Part shown: positions 40,179 to 48,351 of the stretch, piece after piece
Position numbering within the stretch: position 1 is the stretch's first letter
Layout of the letters: each line of letters starts with the position of its first letter
Source of the DNA: Streptomyces rubiginosohelvolus
GTDB lineage: Bacteria; Actinomycetota; Actinomycetes; Streptomycetales; Streptomycetaceae
Assembly (NCBI RefSeq): GCF_014649875.1
Contig: NZ_BMTW01000021.1
Location: forward strand, 1-64,000
Direction: 5' to 3'
Length of the DNA: 64,000 nucleotides
Translations under genes and position numbers: made by a program
The notes under the pieces: generated by a model
The model's database searches: none
What the model was told of the DNA's origin: nothing
Seen by the model: only the letters and a program-made list of their open reading frames with translations

Positions 40179-41342
40179 ATGGCGACCATGGATGAGCGGG
40201 AGCAGCGGCGGCGCAGGCTGACCGCGTGGCGGGGTGCGCGACGGGTGCTGGCCCGGGTGGGCGCGGACGCCACGCTGGGCGAACGGCTGGCGGCGCTGGC
40301 CGCCGACGCCCCGTCCGTACACGATCCGGACGACTGGACCGATGTGTACGGGGGCGGGGTCGTCGCCGATCTGGAGCGGCGGACGGCCCATCTGCTGGGG
40401 ATGGAGGCGGCGGCGTTCTTCCCGACCGGGACGATGGCCCAGCAGGTCGCGCTGCGGTGCTGGGCGGGGCGTACGGGCAACGCGACGGTGGCGCTGCATC
40501 CGCTGTCCCACCCGGAGGTGCACGAGGGCGGGGCGCTGGGAGTGGTGAGCGGGCTGCGCACCGTGCATCCGACGGCGGAGCCGAGGCTCCCGGACGCCGA
40601 GGAGATCCGGGAGTTCCCCGAGCCGTTCGGCACGCTGATGCTGGAGCTGCCGTTGCGGGACGCCGGGTTCGTCCTGCCGTCCTGGGAGGAGCTGACGGCG
40701 GTGGTGGACGCGGCCCGGGAGCGGGACGCGGTCGTCCACTTCGACGGGGCGCGGCTGTGGGAGTGCGGTCCGCACTTCGGGCGGGAGCTGTCGGAGATCG
40801 CGGGCCTCGCGGACAGCGTGTACGTGTCCTTCTACAAGTCGCTGGACGGGCTGTCGGGGGCGGTGCTGGCGGGGCCCTCGACGCTGGTGGAGGAGGCGCG
40901 GGTGTGGCGTCACCGGTACGGGGGTCAGCTCTTCCAGCAGTTCCCGGCGGCGCTGTCCGCGCTGATCGGTCTGGAGCGGGAGCTGCCGCGCCTGCCGTCG
41001 TACGTGGCCCACGCGAAGGTGGTGGCCGGGGCGCTGGCGGAGGGGTTCGCGGCGGCGGGGGTGCCGTGGTTCCGGGTGCATCCGGAACCGCCGCACACGC
41101 ATCAGTTCCAGGTCTGGCTGCCGTACGGGACGGAGGTGCTGGACGAGGCGTCGGTGCGGCAGGCGGAGGAGACGGGCGTGGCCCTCTTCCGGCGCTGGTT
41201 CGCGGGGACGGGCGGGGCGGGGCTGCCGCCGGGTGTGTCGTTCACCGAGGTGACGGTGGGGGGTGCGGGGCTGGAGTGGTCGGCGGGGGATGTGCGGGAT
41301 GCGGTGGCGGGGTTCGTGGGGGGTGTGCGGGGGCTCTCCTAG
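40179..41342 (+). CDS. PLP-dependent threonine aldolase-family enzyme
   Basis: A 387-aa fold-type I enzyme of the beta-eliminating lyase group. Supporting blocks are DVYGGGVVADLERRTAHLLG, FFPTGTMAQQVALR, VHFDGARLWECGP (the Asp that contacts the PLP ring) and VYVSFYKSLDGLSGAVLAG with the Schiff-base Lys. Family members cleave L-threonine or L-allo-threonine to glycine and acetaldehyde. The start MATMDERE has two ATGs 9 nt apart. It is divergent from the DUF2520 operon with a 191-bp gap. Confidence 0.88.
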   Translation: MATMDEREQRRRRLTAWRGARRVLARVGADATLGERLAALAADAPSVHDPDDWTDVYGGGVVADLERRTAHLLGMEAAAFFPTGTMAQQVALRCWAGRTGNATVALHPLSHPEVHEGGALGVVSGLRTVHPTAEPRLPDAEEIREFPEPFGTLMLELPLRDAGFVLPSWEELTAVVDAARERDAVVHFDGARLWECGPHFGRELSEIAGLADSVYVSFYKSLDGLSGAVLAGPSTLVEEARVWRHRYGGQLFQQFPAALSALIGLERELPRLPSYVAHAKVVAGALAEGFAAAGVPWFRVHPEPPHTHQFQVWLPYGTEVLDEASVRQAEETGVALFRRWFAGTGGAGLPPGVSFTEVTVGGAGLEWSAGDVRDAVAGFVGGVRGLS

Positions 41343-41390
41343 AGCCGGGGGCTCGCGTAGAGCCGGGGCTGCCCTGGGGCGGGGGCCTGT

Positions 41391-41582
41391 TCAGTGCCGG
41401 GTTCCCGGACTCGGGGTTCCGTCCTCAAACGCCGGACGGGCTGGGTGGGGCGGGTGCGTCAGCCAGTGGTGGTACAGGTCGCGCAGGACCGCGCGGTCGT
41501 GGCGGCCCGGGGGCGGCGGGGCGGGCTCCGCGAGCTGGGCCGCGCGGTAGGTGTCGAGCATGTGCTGCTGGATGGCGTCCAT
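41391..41582 (-). CDS. small conserved hypothetical protein ending in an intergenic repeat
   Basis: A 63-aa soluble protein (MDAIQQHMLDTYRAAQLAEP...). Its C-terminal residues PARPAFEDGT are encoded inside the genome-wide CCGTCCGGCGTTTGAGG repeat, so the reading frame runs through a mobile-type repeat to reach its stop. It is divergent from the ArsR-type regulator and shares the 21-bp palindrome with it. A short helix-rich peptide; function unknown. Coding status is moderately supported by codon bias in the first 45 residues. Confidence 0.5.
   Translation of the reverse strand: MDAIQQHMLDTYRAAQLAEPAPPPPGRHDRAVLRDLYHHWLTHPPHPARPAFEDGTPSPGTRH
41417..41444 (-). repeat. CCGTCC-GGCGTTTGAGG intergenic repeat
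   Basis: TTCCGTCCTCAAACGCCGG, followed by ACGGGCTGG, is the same unit as in the 17144-17349 cluster, here alone and in the orientation of copies B and C. Confidence 0.7.
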
Positions 41583-41620
41583 GCCTTCAGCCTGCGCAGC
41601 TCGCGGCGGACCCGCGCGTT

Positions 41621-41641
41621 GATTGACGGGCCCCGTCAATC
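41621..41641. promoter_or_regulatory. 21-bp perfect palindrome, candidate ArsR operator
   Basis: Arms GATTGACGGG and CCCGTCAATC around a central C, lying between the divergent small gene and the ArsR-type regulator. Both arms contain a TTGACG -35-like hexamer pointing inward, so a dimer bound here would block both promoters. Confidence 0.75.
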
Positions 41642-41679
41642 GAAACGTCGGCCCGGGCGCGTACCCCCACTATGGAGGG

Positions 41680-42798
41680 GTGAGCGTGCACATAGACATC
41701 GCGGGGCTCCCCGCCGACAGCGTCGTTTTCGCGACCTCGCCCCTGGCCGAGCTGGGTCTCGCCCTGCATGCGCTCTCCGAGCCCGGGCACCATCCCGGGC
41801 TGCACGGATGGGCCACGGCCACCGCCGCGGCGCTGGAGCCCGACCTCGCGGACCGGATGCTGGAGGCGGAGTTCCTCTGGCGGAACACCTTCTCCGATGT
41901 GTTCATGCCGTTCGCCGGCGTCCGGGGCGGCGACGGGCAGACCGGGGCGACCCTCGCCGAGGACCTGGACCTGCTGGACAAGCTGGACGACGAACGCTTC
42001 GTCGGCGCCGCGCTGGAGTTCACCTGCGCCAGCCACTACGGGGCCGGGTCGCCGTCACCGCTCGACGACCCGGCGATGCGGGAACGCGCCCTGGACCTGG
42101 CCGCCGCGCGCGGCCCGCAGCAGATGGACTTCACCCGGCGGCTGCTGGCCGACCCCGCCTCCGTACGCGGTTGGATCCGGCGCCTCTTCGAGGACTGCGA
42201 CCAGGCCTTCTTCGCCGACACCTGGCGCCGGGTCTCCGTCCAGATGGCCGCCGACGCACGGCACAAGACGGAGCTGCTGCGCCGCAAGGGGCTCGCCGAC
42301 GCGGTGGGGGCCGTGTCCCCCGCCGTGACGCTCGACCGGACCGGCACCCGGATCAGCGTGGACAAGCTCTCCGAAGCCCGGACCACCGCCACCGACCCCG
42401 AGGTCGGCGAGGGCCTGACCCTCATCCCGACCAGCTTCGGCTGGCCGCACCTGATGGTGCTGCACGCGCCGGGCTGGCGGCCGGTGATCCACTACCCGGT
42501 CCATCTGCCCGACCTGCCGGCGCCCGCCTCCGTGGAACTGTTGCAACTGCGGCTGGAGGCGCTGGCCCACCCGATGCGGATGCGGCTCTGCCGGAACCTG
42601 GCCCGCTCCCCGTACACCACCGGCGAACTGGCCGACTCCAACGGCATCACCTCCCCCGAGGTCTCCCGCCATCTCTCCGTGCTCAAGAAGGCGGGCCTGG
42701 TCACCACGCGCCGCCGGGGCCGCTATGTCCTGCACCAGCTGGACCTGACGGTCGTCGCCCGGCTCGGCAGCGACTTCCTGGAGGGCGTCCTGCGCTGA
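41680..42798 (+). CDS. ArsR-family regulator with large N-terminal domain
   Basis: A 372-aa protein. The last 85 residues are a winged-helix ArsR domain: RLEALAHPMRMRLCRNLA, TTGELADSNGITSPEVSRHL and LKKAGLVTTRRRGRYVLHQ. The first 280 residues form a mixed alpha/beta domain (DUF5937-type layout, VSVHIDIAGLPADSVVFATS at the start) likely to bind a ligand or partner. GTG is the start; GGAGGG immediately precedes it. No metal-binding ELCVCDL cysteine motif is seen, so it is not an arsenic sensor. Probably autoregulated through the adjacent palindrome. Confidence 0.85.
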   Translation: MSVHIDIAGLPADSVVFATSPLAELGLALHALSEPGHHPGLHGWATATAAALEPDLADRMLEAEFLWRNTFSDVFMPFAGVRGGDGQTGATLAEDLDLLDKLDDERFVGAALEFTCASHYGAGSPSPLDDPAMRERALDLAAARGPQQMDFTRRLLADPASVRGWIRRLFEDCDQAFFADTWRRVSVQMAADARHKTELLRRKGLADAVGAVSPAVTLDRTGTRISVDKLSEARTTATDPEVGEGLTLIPTSFGWPHLMVLHAPGWRPVIHYPVHLPDLPAPASVELLQLRLEALAHPMRMRLCRNLARSPYTTGELADSNGITSPEVSRHLSVLKKAGLVTTRRRGRYVLHQLDLTVVARLGSDFLEGVLR

Positions 42799-42825
42799 GC
42801 CTCGGCCGGCGCCGCCGCCGGTTCC

Positions 42826-43506
42826 TCAGCCCGCGCCGCCGCCGGCCCGGACCAGGCCGGTCTCGTAGGCGAGGACGACGACCTGGACCCGGTCGCGGAG
42901 GTTCAGCTTGGTGAGGATGCGGCCGACGTGCGTCTTGACCGTCGCCTCGGAGAGCACGAGCCGGGCCGCGATCTCCCCGTTGGAGAGGCCCTGGGCGACC
43001 AGGAGCATGACTTCCCGTTCGCGTTCGGTGAGCTTGCCGACGTGCTTGTTCTTCGGCTCCTTCTCGCCGCTGGGCAGCATCGGCGAGAAGCGGTCGAGCA
43101 GCCGGCGGGTGGTGGACGGGGCGACCACCGCGTCGCCGCTGTGCACCGAACGGATCGCGGCGAGCAGCTCGGCGGGCGGCACGTCCTTGAGCATGAAGCC
43201 GCTGGCCCCCGCCTTCAGCCCGGAGAAGGCGTACTCGTCGAGGTCGAAGGTGGTCAGGATGAGCACCTTCGGCGGGTCCTGCTGCGCGCAGATCCGGCGG
43301 GTCGCCTCGACGCCGTCCAGCCGGGGCATGCGGACGTCCATCAGGACCACGTCGACGGCGGTGGACCGCAGCATCTCGATCGCCTCCGCCCCGTCCCCGG
43401 CCTCGGCGACGACCTCCATGTCGGGCTGGGCGGCGAGCACCATCCGGAAACCGGTCCGCAGCAGCACCTGGTCGTCGACGAGCATCACGCGGATGGCCAT
43501 GGTCAT
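42826..43506 (-). CDS. NarL-family response regulator
   Basis: A 226-aa regulator. Receiver domain with acidic pair DD (11-12), phospho-Asp57 in LMDVRMPRLDG, and Lys in MLKDVPP. The LuxR-type helix-turn-helix is LTEREREVMLLVAQGLSNGE, then ATVKTHVGRIL. It follows the sensor kinase gene with a 77-bp gap. The start may be the second ATG, two codons in. A Gly-rich tail (RAGGGAG) ends it. Target genes are unknown. Confidence 0.92.
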   Translation of the reverse strand: MTMAIRVMLVDDQVLLRTGFRMVLAAQPDMEVVAEAGDGAEAIEMLRSTAVDVVLMDVRMPRLDGVEATRRICAQQDPPKVLILTTFDLDEYAFSGLKAGASGFMLKDVPPAELLAAIRSVHSGDAVVAPSTTRRLLDRFSPMLPSGEKEPKNKHVGKLTEREREVMLLVAQGLSNGEIAARLVLSEATVKTHVGRILTKLNLRDRVQVVVLAYETGLVRAGGGAG

Positions 43507-43583
43507 GAGGATCGCGTCCTGTCCTGGGGGTCGGTTCCTGGGGAACGGTCGTGGTCGGAGTGGCCGAGGAGGTCGTGGCCCGG

Positions 43584-44786
43584 TCAGCCCGGGGGTTTCA
43601 GCGGCAGCAGGGCGCTGATCCGGAATCCGCCGCCGGGCCGGGGCCCCGCGTCCAGGGTGCCGCCGACCATGCCGACCCGCTCCCGCATCCCGATCATCCC
43701 GTGCCCCGCGCCGTCCGCGCCGCCGTCCTCGTACAGCTCGTGCGCCGCGCCCCGGCCGTCGTCCTCGATCAGCAGCCCGAGGCCGTCGTCGAAGTAGACC
43801 AGCCGCACGCTGGCCCCGGCGTCGGGACCGCCGTGCTTGCGGGTGTTCGTCAGGGCTTCCTGCACCACCCGGTAGGCGGTCAGCTCCACGCCGCTGGGCA
43901 GCGGGCGCGGGGTGCCCTCGACCTTGAAGTCGACCTCCAGGCCGGTCTGCCGCACCTGCGCGACCAGGTCCTCGATCTGTTCGACGTCGGGCTGGGGGAC
44001 GTACTCCCCGCCCTCCGGGGCGTCACCGGTCCGCAGCACCCCCAGCAGCCGCCGCATCTCCGCGAGCGCCTGGCGGCCGGTGCCGGAGATGGTCTCCAGA
44101 GCCTGCTTGGCCTGGTCGGGGGCCGCGTCCATGACATAGGCGGCACCGTCGGCCTGGACGACCATCACGGACACGTTGTGCGCGACGACGTCGTGCAGCT
44201 CCCGGGCGATCCGGGCCCGCTCGGCGGCGACCGCGACCTTGGACTGCGCCTCGCGTTCCCGCTCCAGGCGGGCCGCACGCTCCTCCAGCTGGTCGAAATA
44301 GGCGCGCCGGGTCCGCAGCGAGTCCCCGAGCACCCAGGCCAGCACGAACGGCACGGTCATGATGACCGTCACGAAGATCACCTGGACCCAGGAGCCGCCG
44401 GGCTCGGCCTCCCACCGCAGCTGGGACAGGGCCGCCGCGCTCAGACTGCCGATCAGGGCGAGCCGGGACGCCCAGCGCTCCCCGACCGTGGCCACCGTGT
44501 AGGTGATCACCAGCATCGCGAAGTTCCCGACGCCCGGCCGGACGTTGAACACCAGCTGGACGACGCCCACCAGGATGGCGAGCAGCAGCATCTTCTCGGG
44601 GGCCTTGCGGCGCAGCGCCACGACGGTGGAGAACCCCAGCGCGACCGGGACCGCGACGATCTCCTCGCGCCCGGCGTCGTACATGCCCGAGACCATCGAC
44701 ATGCCGGAGAGCCCGAGGAGGAAGACGGCCCAGAAGACGTCGACGCCCGTCGGGTGTCTGCGGATGAAGTCGTAAAGGCGCTGCAC
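43584..44786 (-). CDS. sensor histidine kinase (HisKA_3 type)
   Basis: A 400-aa membrane kinase. About five hydrophobic segments in the first 150 residues (for example VFWAVFLLGLSGMSMVSG, EIVAVPVALGFSTVVAL). A coiled coil (QLEERAARLEREREAQSKVA) leads to the dimerisation helix with phospho-His in ARIARELHDVVAHNV, and a degenerate HATPase (LLIEDDGRGAAH, GHGMIGMRERVGMVGG). It pairs with the NarL-type regulator downstream. No periplasmic sensor domain of size, so it probably senses within or at the membrane. Confidence 0.92.
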   Translation of the reverse strand: MQRLYDFIRRHPTGVDVFWAVFLLGLSGMSMVSGMYDAGREEIVAVPVALGFSTVVALRRKAPEKMLLLAILVGVVQLVFNVRPGVGNFAMLVITYTVATVGERWASRLALIGSLSAAALSQLRWEAEPGGSWVQVIFVTVIMTVPFVLAWVLGDSLRTRRAYFDQLEERAARLEREREAQSKVAVAAERARIARELHDVVAHNVSVMVVQADGAAYVMDAAPDQAKQALETISGTGRQALAEMRRLLGVLRTGDAPEGGEYVPQPDVEQIEDLVAQVRQTGLEVDFKVEGTPRPLPSGVELTAYRVVQEALTNTRKHGGPDAGASVRLVYFDDGLGLLIEDDGRGAAHELYEDGGADGAGHGMIGMRERVGMVGGTLDAGPRPGGGFRISALLPLKPPG

Positions 44787-44882
44787 GTGACTAAGCGTAG
44801 GGACAGGTGATCGGTGCCCGGGTCAACCGGAGGGTCGATCCGGGTCCTGGGACCGTACTCCCCAAGGTGGAGACTTGCCTAC

Positions 44883-45893
44883 GTGACGGACGAGTGGCGC
44901 GGTTGGCGGGAGGCGGCTCAGGCCGCTCTGTACGGGGATGATGGCTTTTATCGCAGCCCGGTGCCGAGCCCGGAGGGACCCGCGGGCCATTTCCGTACGT
45001 CGGTGCACGCCTCCCCTCTCTTCGCGAAGGCGGTGGCCCGGCTGTTGACCGGAATCGCCCGGGAGCTGGACACGGGCACGGTCGCTCTGGTCGACATGGG
45101 GGCGGGGCGCGGCGAGCTGTTGACCGGAGTGCTGGACGCGCTGGCCGCACAGCCGGAAGGACCGGAAGTGACCCCGTACGCCGTCGAGGTCGCCGCCCGG
45201 CCGCCGGGCCTGGATCCCCGGATCGAGTGGTGCGCCGAACCGCCGGCCGTGGTCACCGGGCTGCTGTTCGCCAACGAGTGGCTGGACAACGTTCCGGTGG
45301 AGGTGGCGGAGGCGGACGCGGAGGGCGTTCCCCGGTACGTCCGGGTGCGGACATCGGACGGTGCGGAGGAGCTCGGCTCCACGGTGACCGGGGCGGACGC
45401 CGCGTGGCTGGAGCGCTGGTGGCCGCTGTCCGCGCCGGGCGAGCGGGCGGAGATCGGCCGCCCCCGGGACACTGCCTGGGCCGGGGCGGTGGGCTCTCTG
45501 ACCGCCGGTCTCGCGGTGGCGGTGGACTACACGCATGTACGGGGCGGCCGCCCGCCCTTCGGGACGCTGACCGGCTTCCGGGGCGGGCGCGAGGTGCGCC
45601 CGGTGCCGGACGGCTCCTGCGATCTGACCGCGCATGTGGCGCTGGACGCCTGCGCGGCGGCGGTCGCGGAGGCGAGATCGGACGCGAGCACCGAGCTGAC
45701 CGACCAGCGGGCGGTGCTGCGCCGCCTCGGCGTCGGCGGCGACCGGCCGCCGCTGAGCCTGGCCACCACCGATCCGGCGGGATACGTACGCGCGCTGGCG
45801 GCGGCGGGCGAGGCGGCGGAGCTGACCGCACGCGGCGGCCTCGGCGACTTCGGCTGGCTGCTGCACCGGGTGGGGCTGCCGGAGCCCGGGTGA
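44883..45893 (+). CDS. MidA/NDUFAF7-type SAM-dependent methyltransferase
   Basis: A 336-aa methyltransferase of the MidA family. Blocks are FYRSPVPSPEGPAGHFRTS, ALVDMGAGRGELLTGVLDAL (SAM motif I), LFANEWLDNVPVEV (the conserved NE-D loop), and VAVDYTHVRGG. In eukaryotes NDUFAF7 dimethylates an Arg in the 49-kDa complex I subunit, homologous to the NuoD-type protein encoded immediately downstream. GTG is the proposed start; upstream sequence lacks a good ribosome site, so it may be leaderless. The gap to the NuoD-type gene is 38 bp. Confidence 0.85.
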   Translation: MTDEWRGWREAAQAALYGDDGFYRSPVPSPEGPAGHFRTSVHASPLFAKAVARLLTGIARELDTGTVALVDMGAGRGELLTGVLDALAAQPEGPEVTPYAVEVAARPPGLDPRIEWCAEPPAVVTGLLFANEWLDNVPVEVAEADAEGVPRYVRVRTSDGAEELGSTVTGADAAWLERWWPLSAPGERAEIGRPRDTAWAGAVGSLTAGLAVAVDYTHVRGGRPPFGTLTGFRGGREVRPVPDGSCDLTAHVALDACAAAVAEARSDASTELTDQRAVLRRLGVGGDRPPLSLATTDPAGYVRALAAAGEAAELTARGGLGDFGWLLHRVGLPEPG

Positions 45894-45931
45894 CCGCCCC
45901 CGTACGGCGGCCGCAGGGAATACTGTCCCGC

Positions 45932-47074
45932 ATGACGGAGACGACGATCGGCATCGGCGGAGCGGCGGAGAGCACCGACATGGTGCTCAACATCGGTCCC
46001 CAGCACCCCTCGACGCACGGGGTCCTCCGGCTGCGGATCGTGCTGGACGGCGAACGCGTCCAGCACGCGGAGCCGGTCATCGGCTATATGCACCGGGGCG
46101 CGGAGAAGCTCTTCGAGGCCCGCGACTACCGGCAGATCGTCATGCTGGCCAACCGTCACGACTGGCTGTCCGCGTTCTCGAACGAGCTGGGCGTCGTGAT
46201 GGCCGTCGAGCGGATGCTCGGGATGGAGGTCCCCGAGCGCGCGGTGTGGACGCGGACGCTCCTCGCCGAGCTGAACCGGGTCCTCAACCACCTGATGTTC
46301 CTCGGCTCCTACCCCCTCGAACTCGGCGGCATCACCCCGGTCTTCCACGCCTTCCGGGAGCGCGAGGAGCTCCAGGCGGTGATGGAGGAGGTCTCCGGCG
46401 GGCGGATGCACTACATGTTCAACCGGGTCGGGGGGCTCAAGGAGGACATCCCGGCGGGCTGGACCGGCCGGGTCCGGGACGCCGTCGCCTCCGTCCGCTC
46501 CCGCATGGACGTGTACGAGAACCTCGTCCTCGGCAACGAGATCTTCCGGGGCCGTACGCGCGACGTGGGCGTGCTGTCCGCCGAAGCGGTGCACGCGTAC
46601 GGGGTGTCGGGGCCGATCGCCCGCGCCTCGGGCGTCGACTTCGATCTGCGGCGCGACGAGCCGTATCTCGCGTACGGGGAGCTCCAGGACACCCTGAAGG
46701 TGGTCACCCGGCCCGAGGGCGACTGTCTGGCCCGCTTCGAGTGCCTGCTGGAGCAGACCCTCAACTCCCTGGACCTGGCGGACGCCTGCCTGGACCGGAT
46801 GGCCCACCTGGAGCCGGGGCCGATCAACCAGCGGCTGCCGAAGGTGCTCAAGGCGCCCGAGGGCCACACCTACGCCTGGACGGAGAACCCGCTCGGCGTC
46901 AACGGCTACTACCTGGTGTCCAAGGGCGAGAAGACGCCCTACCGGCTGAAGCTGCGCTCCGCCTCGTTCAACAACATCCAGGCGCTCACCGAGCTGCTGC
47001 CGGGAACCCTGGTCGCCGACATGGTGGCGATCCTGGGCTCGCTGTTCTTCGTCGTCGGCGACATCGACAAGTAG
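45932..47074 (+). CDS. nuoD2: NuoD-type NADH-quinone oxidoreductase subunit
   Basis: A 380-aa protein of the 49-kDa complex I / NuoD family, which forms part of the quinone site. Diagnostic are LNIGPQHPSTHGVLRL (18-33), YMHRGAEKLFEARDYRQI (with the Arg homologous to the methylated position in NDUFS2), NELGVVMAVERMLGM, MFLGSYPLELGGITP, RLKLRSASFNNIQAL and the C-terminal LGSLFFVVGDIDK. This is a solitary second copy; the full nuo operon is elsewhere, hence the D2 symbol by analogy. A TACTGT -10 lies 5 nt before ATG, so it can also be made leaderless. Confidence 0.92.
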   Translation: MTETTIGIGGAAESTDMVLNIGPQHPSTHGVLRLRIVLDGERVQHAEPVIGYMHRGAEKLFEARDYRQIVMLANRHDWLSAFSNELGVVMAVERMLGMEVPERAVWTRTLLAELNRVLNHLMFLGSYPLELGGITPVFHAFREREELQAVMEEVSGGRMHYMFNRVGGLKEDIPAGWTGRVRDAVASVRSRMDVYENLVLGNEIFRGRTRDVGVLSAEAVHAYGVSGPIARASGVDFDLRRDEPYLAYGELQDTLKVVTRPEGDCLARFECLLEQTLNSLDLADACLDRMAHLEPGPINQRLPKVLKAPEGHTYAWTENPLGVNGYYLVSKGEKTPYRLKLRSASFNNIQALTELLPGTLVADMVAILGSLFFVVGDIDK

Positions 47075-47075
47075 C

Positions 47076-47101
47076 GGGCGGGGCCTGCTCCGGCCCCGCC
47101 C
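47076..47101. terminator. bidirectional terminator hairpin
   Basis: GGGCGGGGCC-TGCTCC-GGCCCCGCCC, a perfect 10-bp stem 2 bp past the nuoD2 stop and 12 bp from the stop of the convergent gene. Confidence 0.82.
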
Positions 47102-47112
47102 TCAGCCCTGTT

Positions 47113-48195
47113 TCAGGAGACCGCGCCGCGCAGTTGCGCCACGTCGATCTGCTCGGTCTCGTCGTGCGCGGTGAGGTCGATGACCTTGCCGACGGCCCGG
47201 TTGTCCACGGCCCCGGTGCGGTGGGCGGCGAGCGCCTCCTCGCCGACGACGTCCGCGAGGTCCTCGTTCTGCACGGACTCGATCGCGGCGTTCGCCTTCC
47301 GGGCGTTCTGGCTGCCGAAGAAGTCGAAGTTCCCCTGGGGGGCCAGCTGGCGGCGGGCGGCGTACGGGACGACGGCCGAGGCAGCCGGGATCGCGCGCGG
47401 CGCCCGCACCGGCGCGATGGAGGCCGGGGCGGTGTTCTGCGTGTTCGCGGTGTTCTGCGTGTTCGTGGCCGGGGCGGGCGGGGTGGTCGAGGGGCGGCCG
47501 TCCTGGTGGTCCCGGTGCTCGCCCGCCCCGGTGGCCGCCGCGTGCTTCCCCTTCGGGCTCTCCGCCTCCGCATCCCGGTGCCGCTCGGTGACGGCGAGCT
47601 GGCGCTGCCGGACCGCCTCCACCGTGCGGCGGGTCTCCTGGAGCGCCGCGTTCCGCGTGAGGTTCATCAGGGCCTCGTCCGCGCGCCGGTACGACTCGGG
47701 GGTCGGCGTCGATCGCGCGGGCAGCAGTTCCTTGGGGGCCGCGGCCTCGATGGCGAGCTGCCTGCGGCCCTCCAGCGCGCTGGCCCGCTCGGTCTCGGCG
47801 TTGGCGTAGCGGCGGAGCAGTCCGGCGTGCTCCCCGCGCAGCCCCGCGAGCTCCACACGCTTGCGCCGGAGCTTGGTCTCCAGACGGGTGCGCAGCTCTC
47901 GCGACTCCTCCAGATCCTGCTCCAGCTCGGCTATCCGCTCCTCGGCCCGCCATTCGTCACTGGCGCGGGCCCGGGTCAGCTCGGCGACCCGCAGCCCGGC
48001 GGCCCGGTCCCAGCTGCGCATCAGATACGCACCGGTGACGGCGGCGGCCGCCACGGCGGCCACCAGGCCGCGCAGGACCAGGGGTTCGGCCAGCAGCCAG
48101 GCGCCCGCGGCGCCGACGACCGACACGCCCGCCACCACGGAGGGAGGCAGGATTCTGTGGAGAGGCGGCGAATGGCGGTGGCGTCCACGTGGCAT
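47113..48195 (-). CDS. coiled-coil membrane protein
   Basis: A 360-aa protein. Two adjacent hydrophobic helices near the N-terminus (PPSVVAGVSVVGAAGAWLLA and VLRGLVAAVAAAAVTGAYLM) form a hairpin. A long charged coiled coil follows, about residues 70-200 (RIAELEQDLEESRELRTRLE). Then comes a low-complexity segment with NTQNTANTQNT, and a conserved C-terminal part (QGNFDFFGSQNARKA, GKVIDLTAHD). ATG of MPRGRHRH is the likely start. I recognise no family; the layout suggests a cytoplasmic scaffold at the membrane. Confidence 0.68.
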   Translation of the reverse strand: MPRGRHRHSPPLHRILPPSVVAGVSVVGAAGAWLLAEPLVLRGLVAAVAAAAVTGAYLMRSWDRAAGLRVAELTRARASDEWRAEERIAELEQDLEESRELRTRLETKLRRKRVELAGLRGEHAGLLRRYANAETERASALEGRRQLAIEAAAPKELLPARSTPTPESYRRADEALMNLTRNAALQETRRTVEAVRQRQLAVTERHRDAEAESPKGKHAAATGAGEHRDHQDGRPSTTPPAPATNTQNTANTQNTAPASIAPVRAPRAIPAASAVVPYAARRQLAPQGNFDFFGSQNARKANAAIESVQNEDLADVVGEEALAAHRTGAVDNRAVGKVIDLTAHDETEQIDVAQLRGAVS

Positions 48196-48300
48196 GGCCT
48201 GAAATTTACCGTGTGTGCGGGCCACTTGGGGAGCCGCCCGGGAATCTGTTCCCCGCCGGTTACCTCGCGGCCCCCCAAAGGCCCTCCGCCCGAACCTTTT

Positions 48301-48345
48301 CTCCGGGATCTCCGGGATCTCCGGGATCTCCAGGATCTCCGGGAT
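48301..48345. repeat. 9-bp tandem repeat, five copies
   Basis: CTCCGGGAT repeated five times (fourth copy CTCCAGGAT), ending 6 bp past the stop of the binding-protein gene. It is a short VNTR candidate at the 3' end of the osmoprotectant operon. Confidence 0.9.
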
Positions 48346-48351
48346 CGAGCG

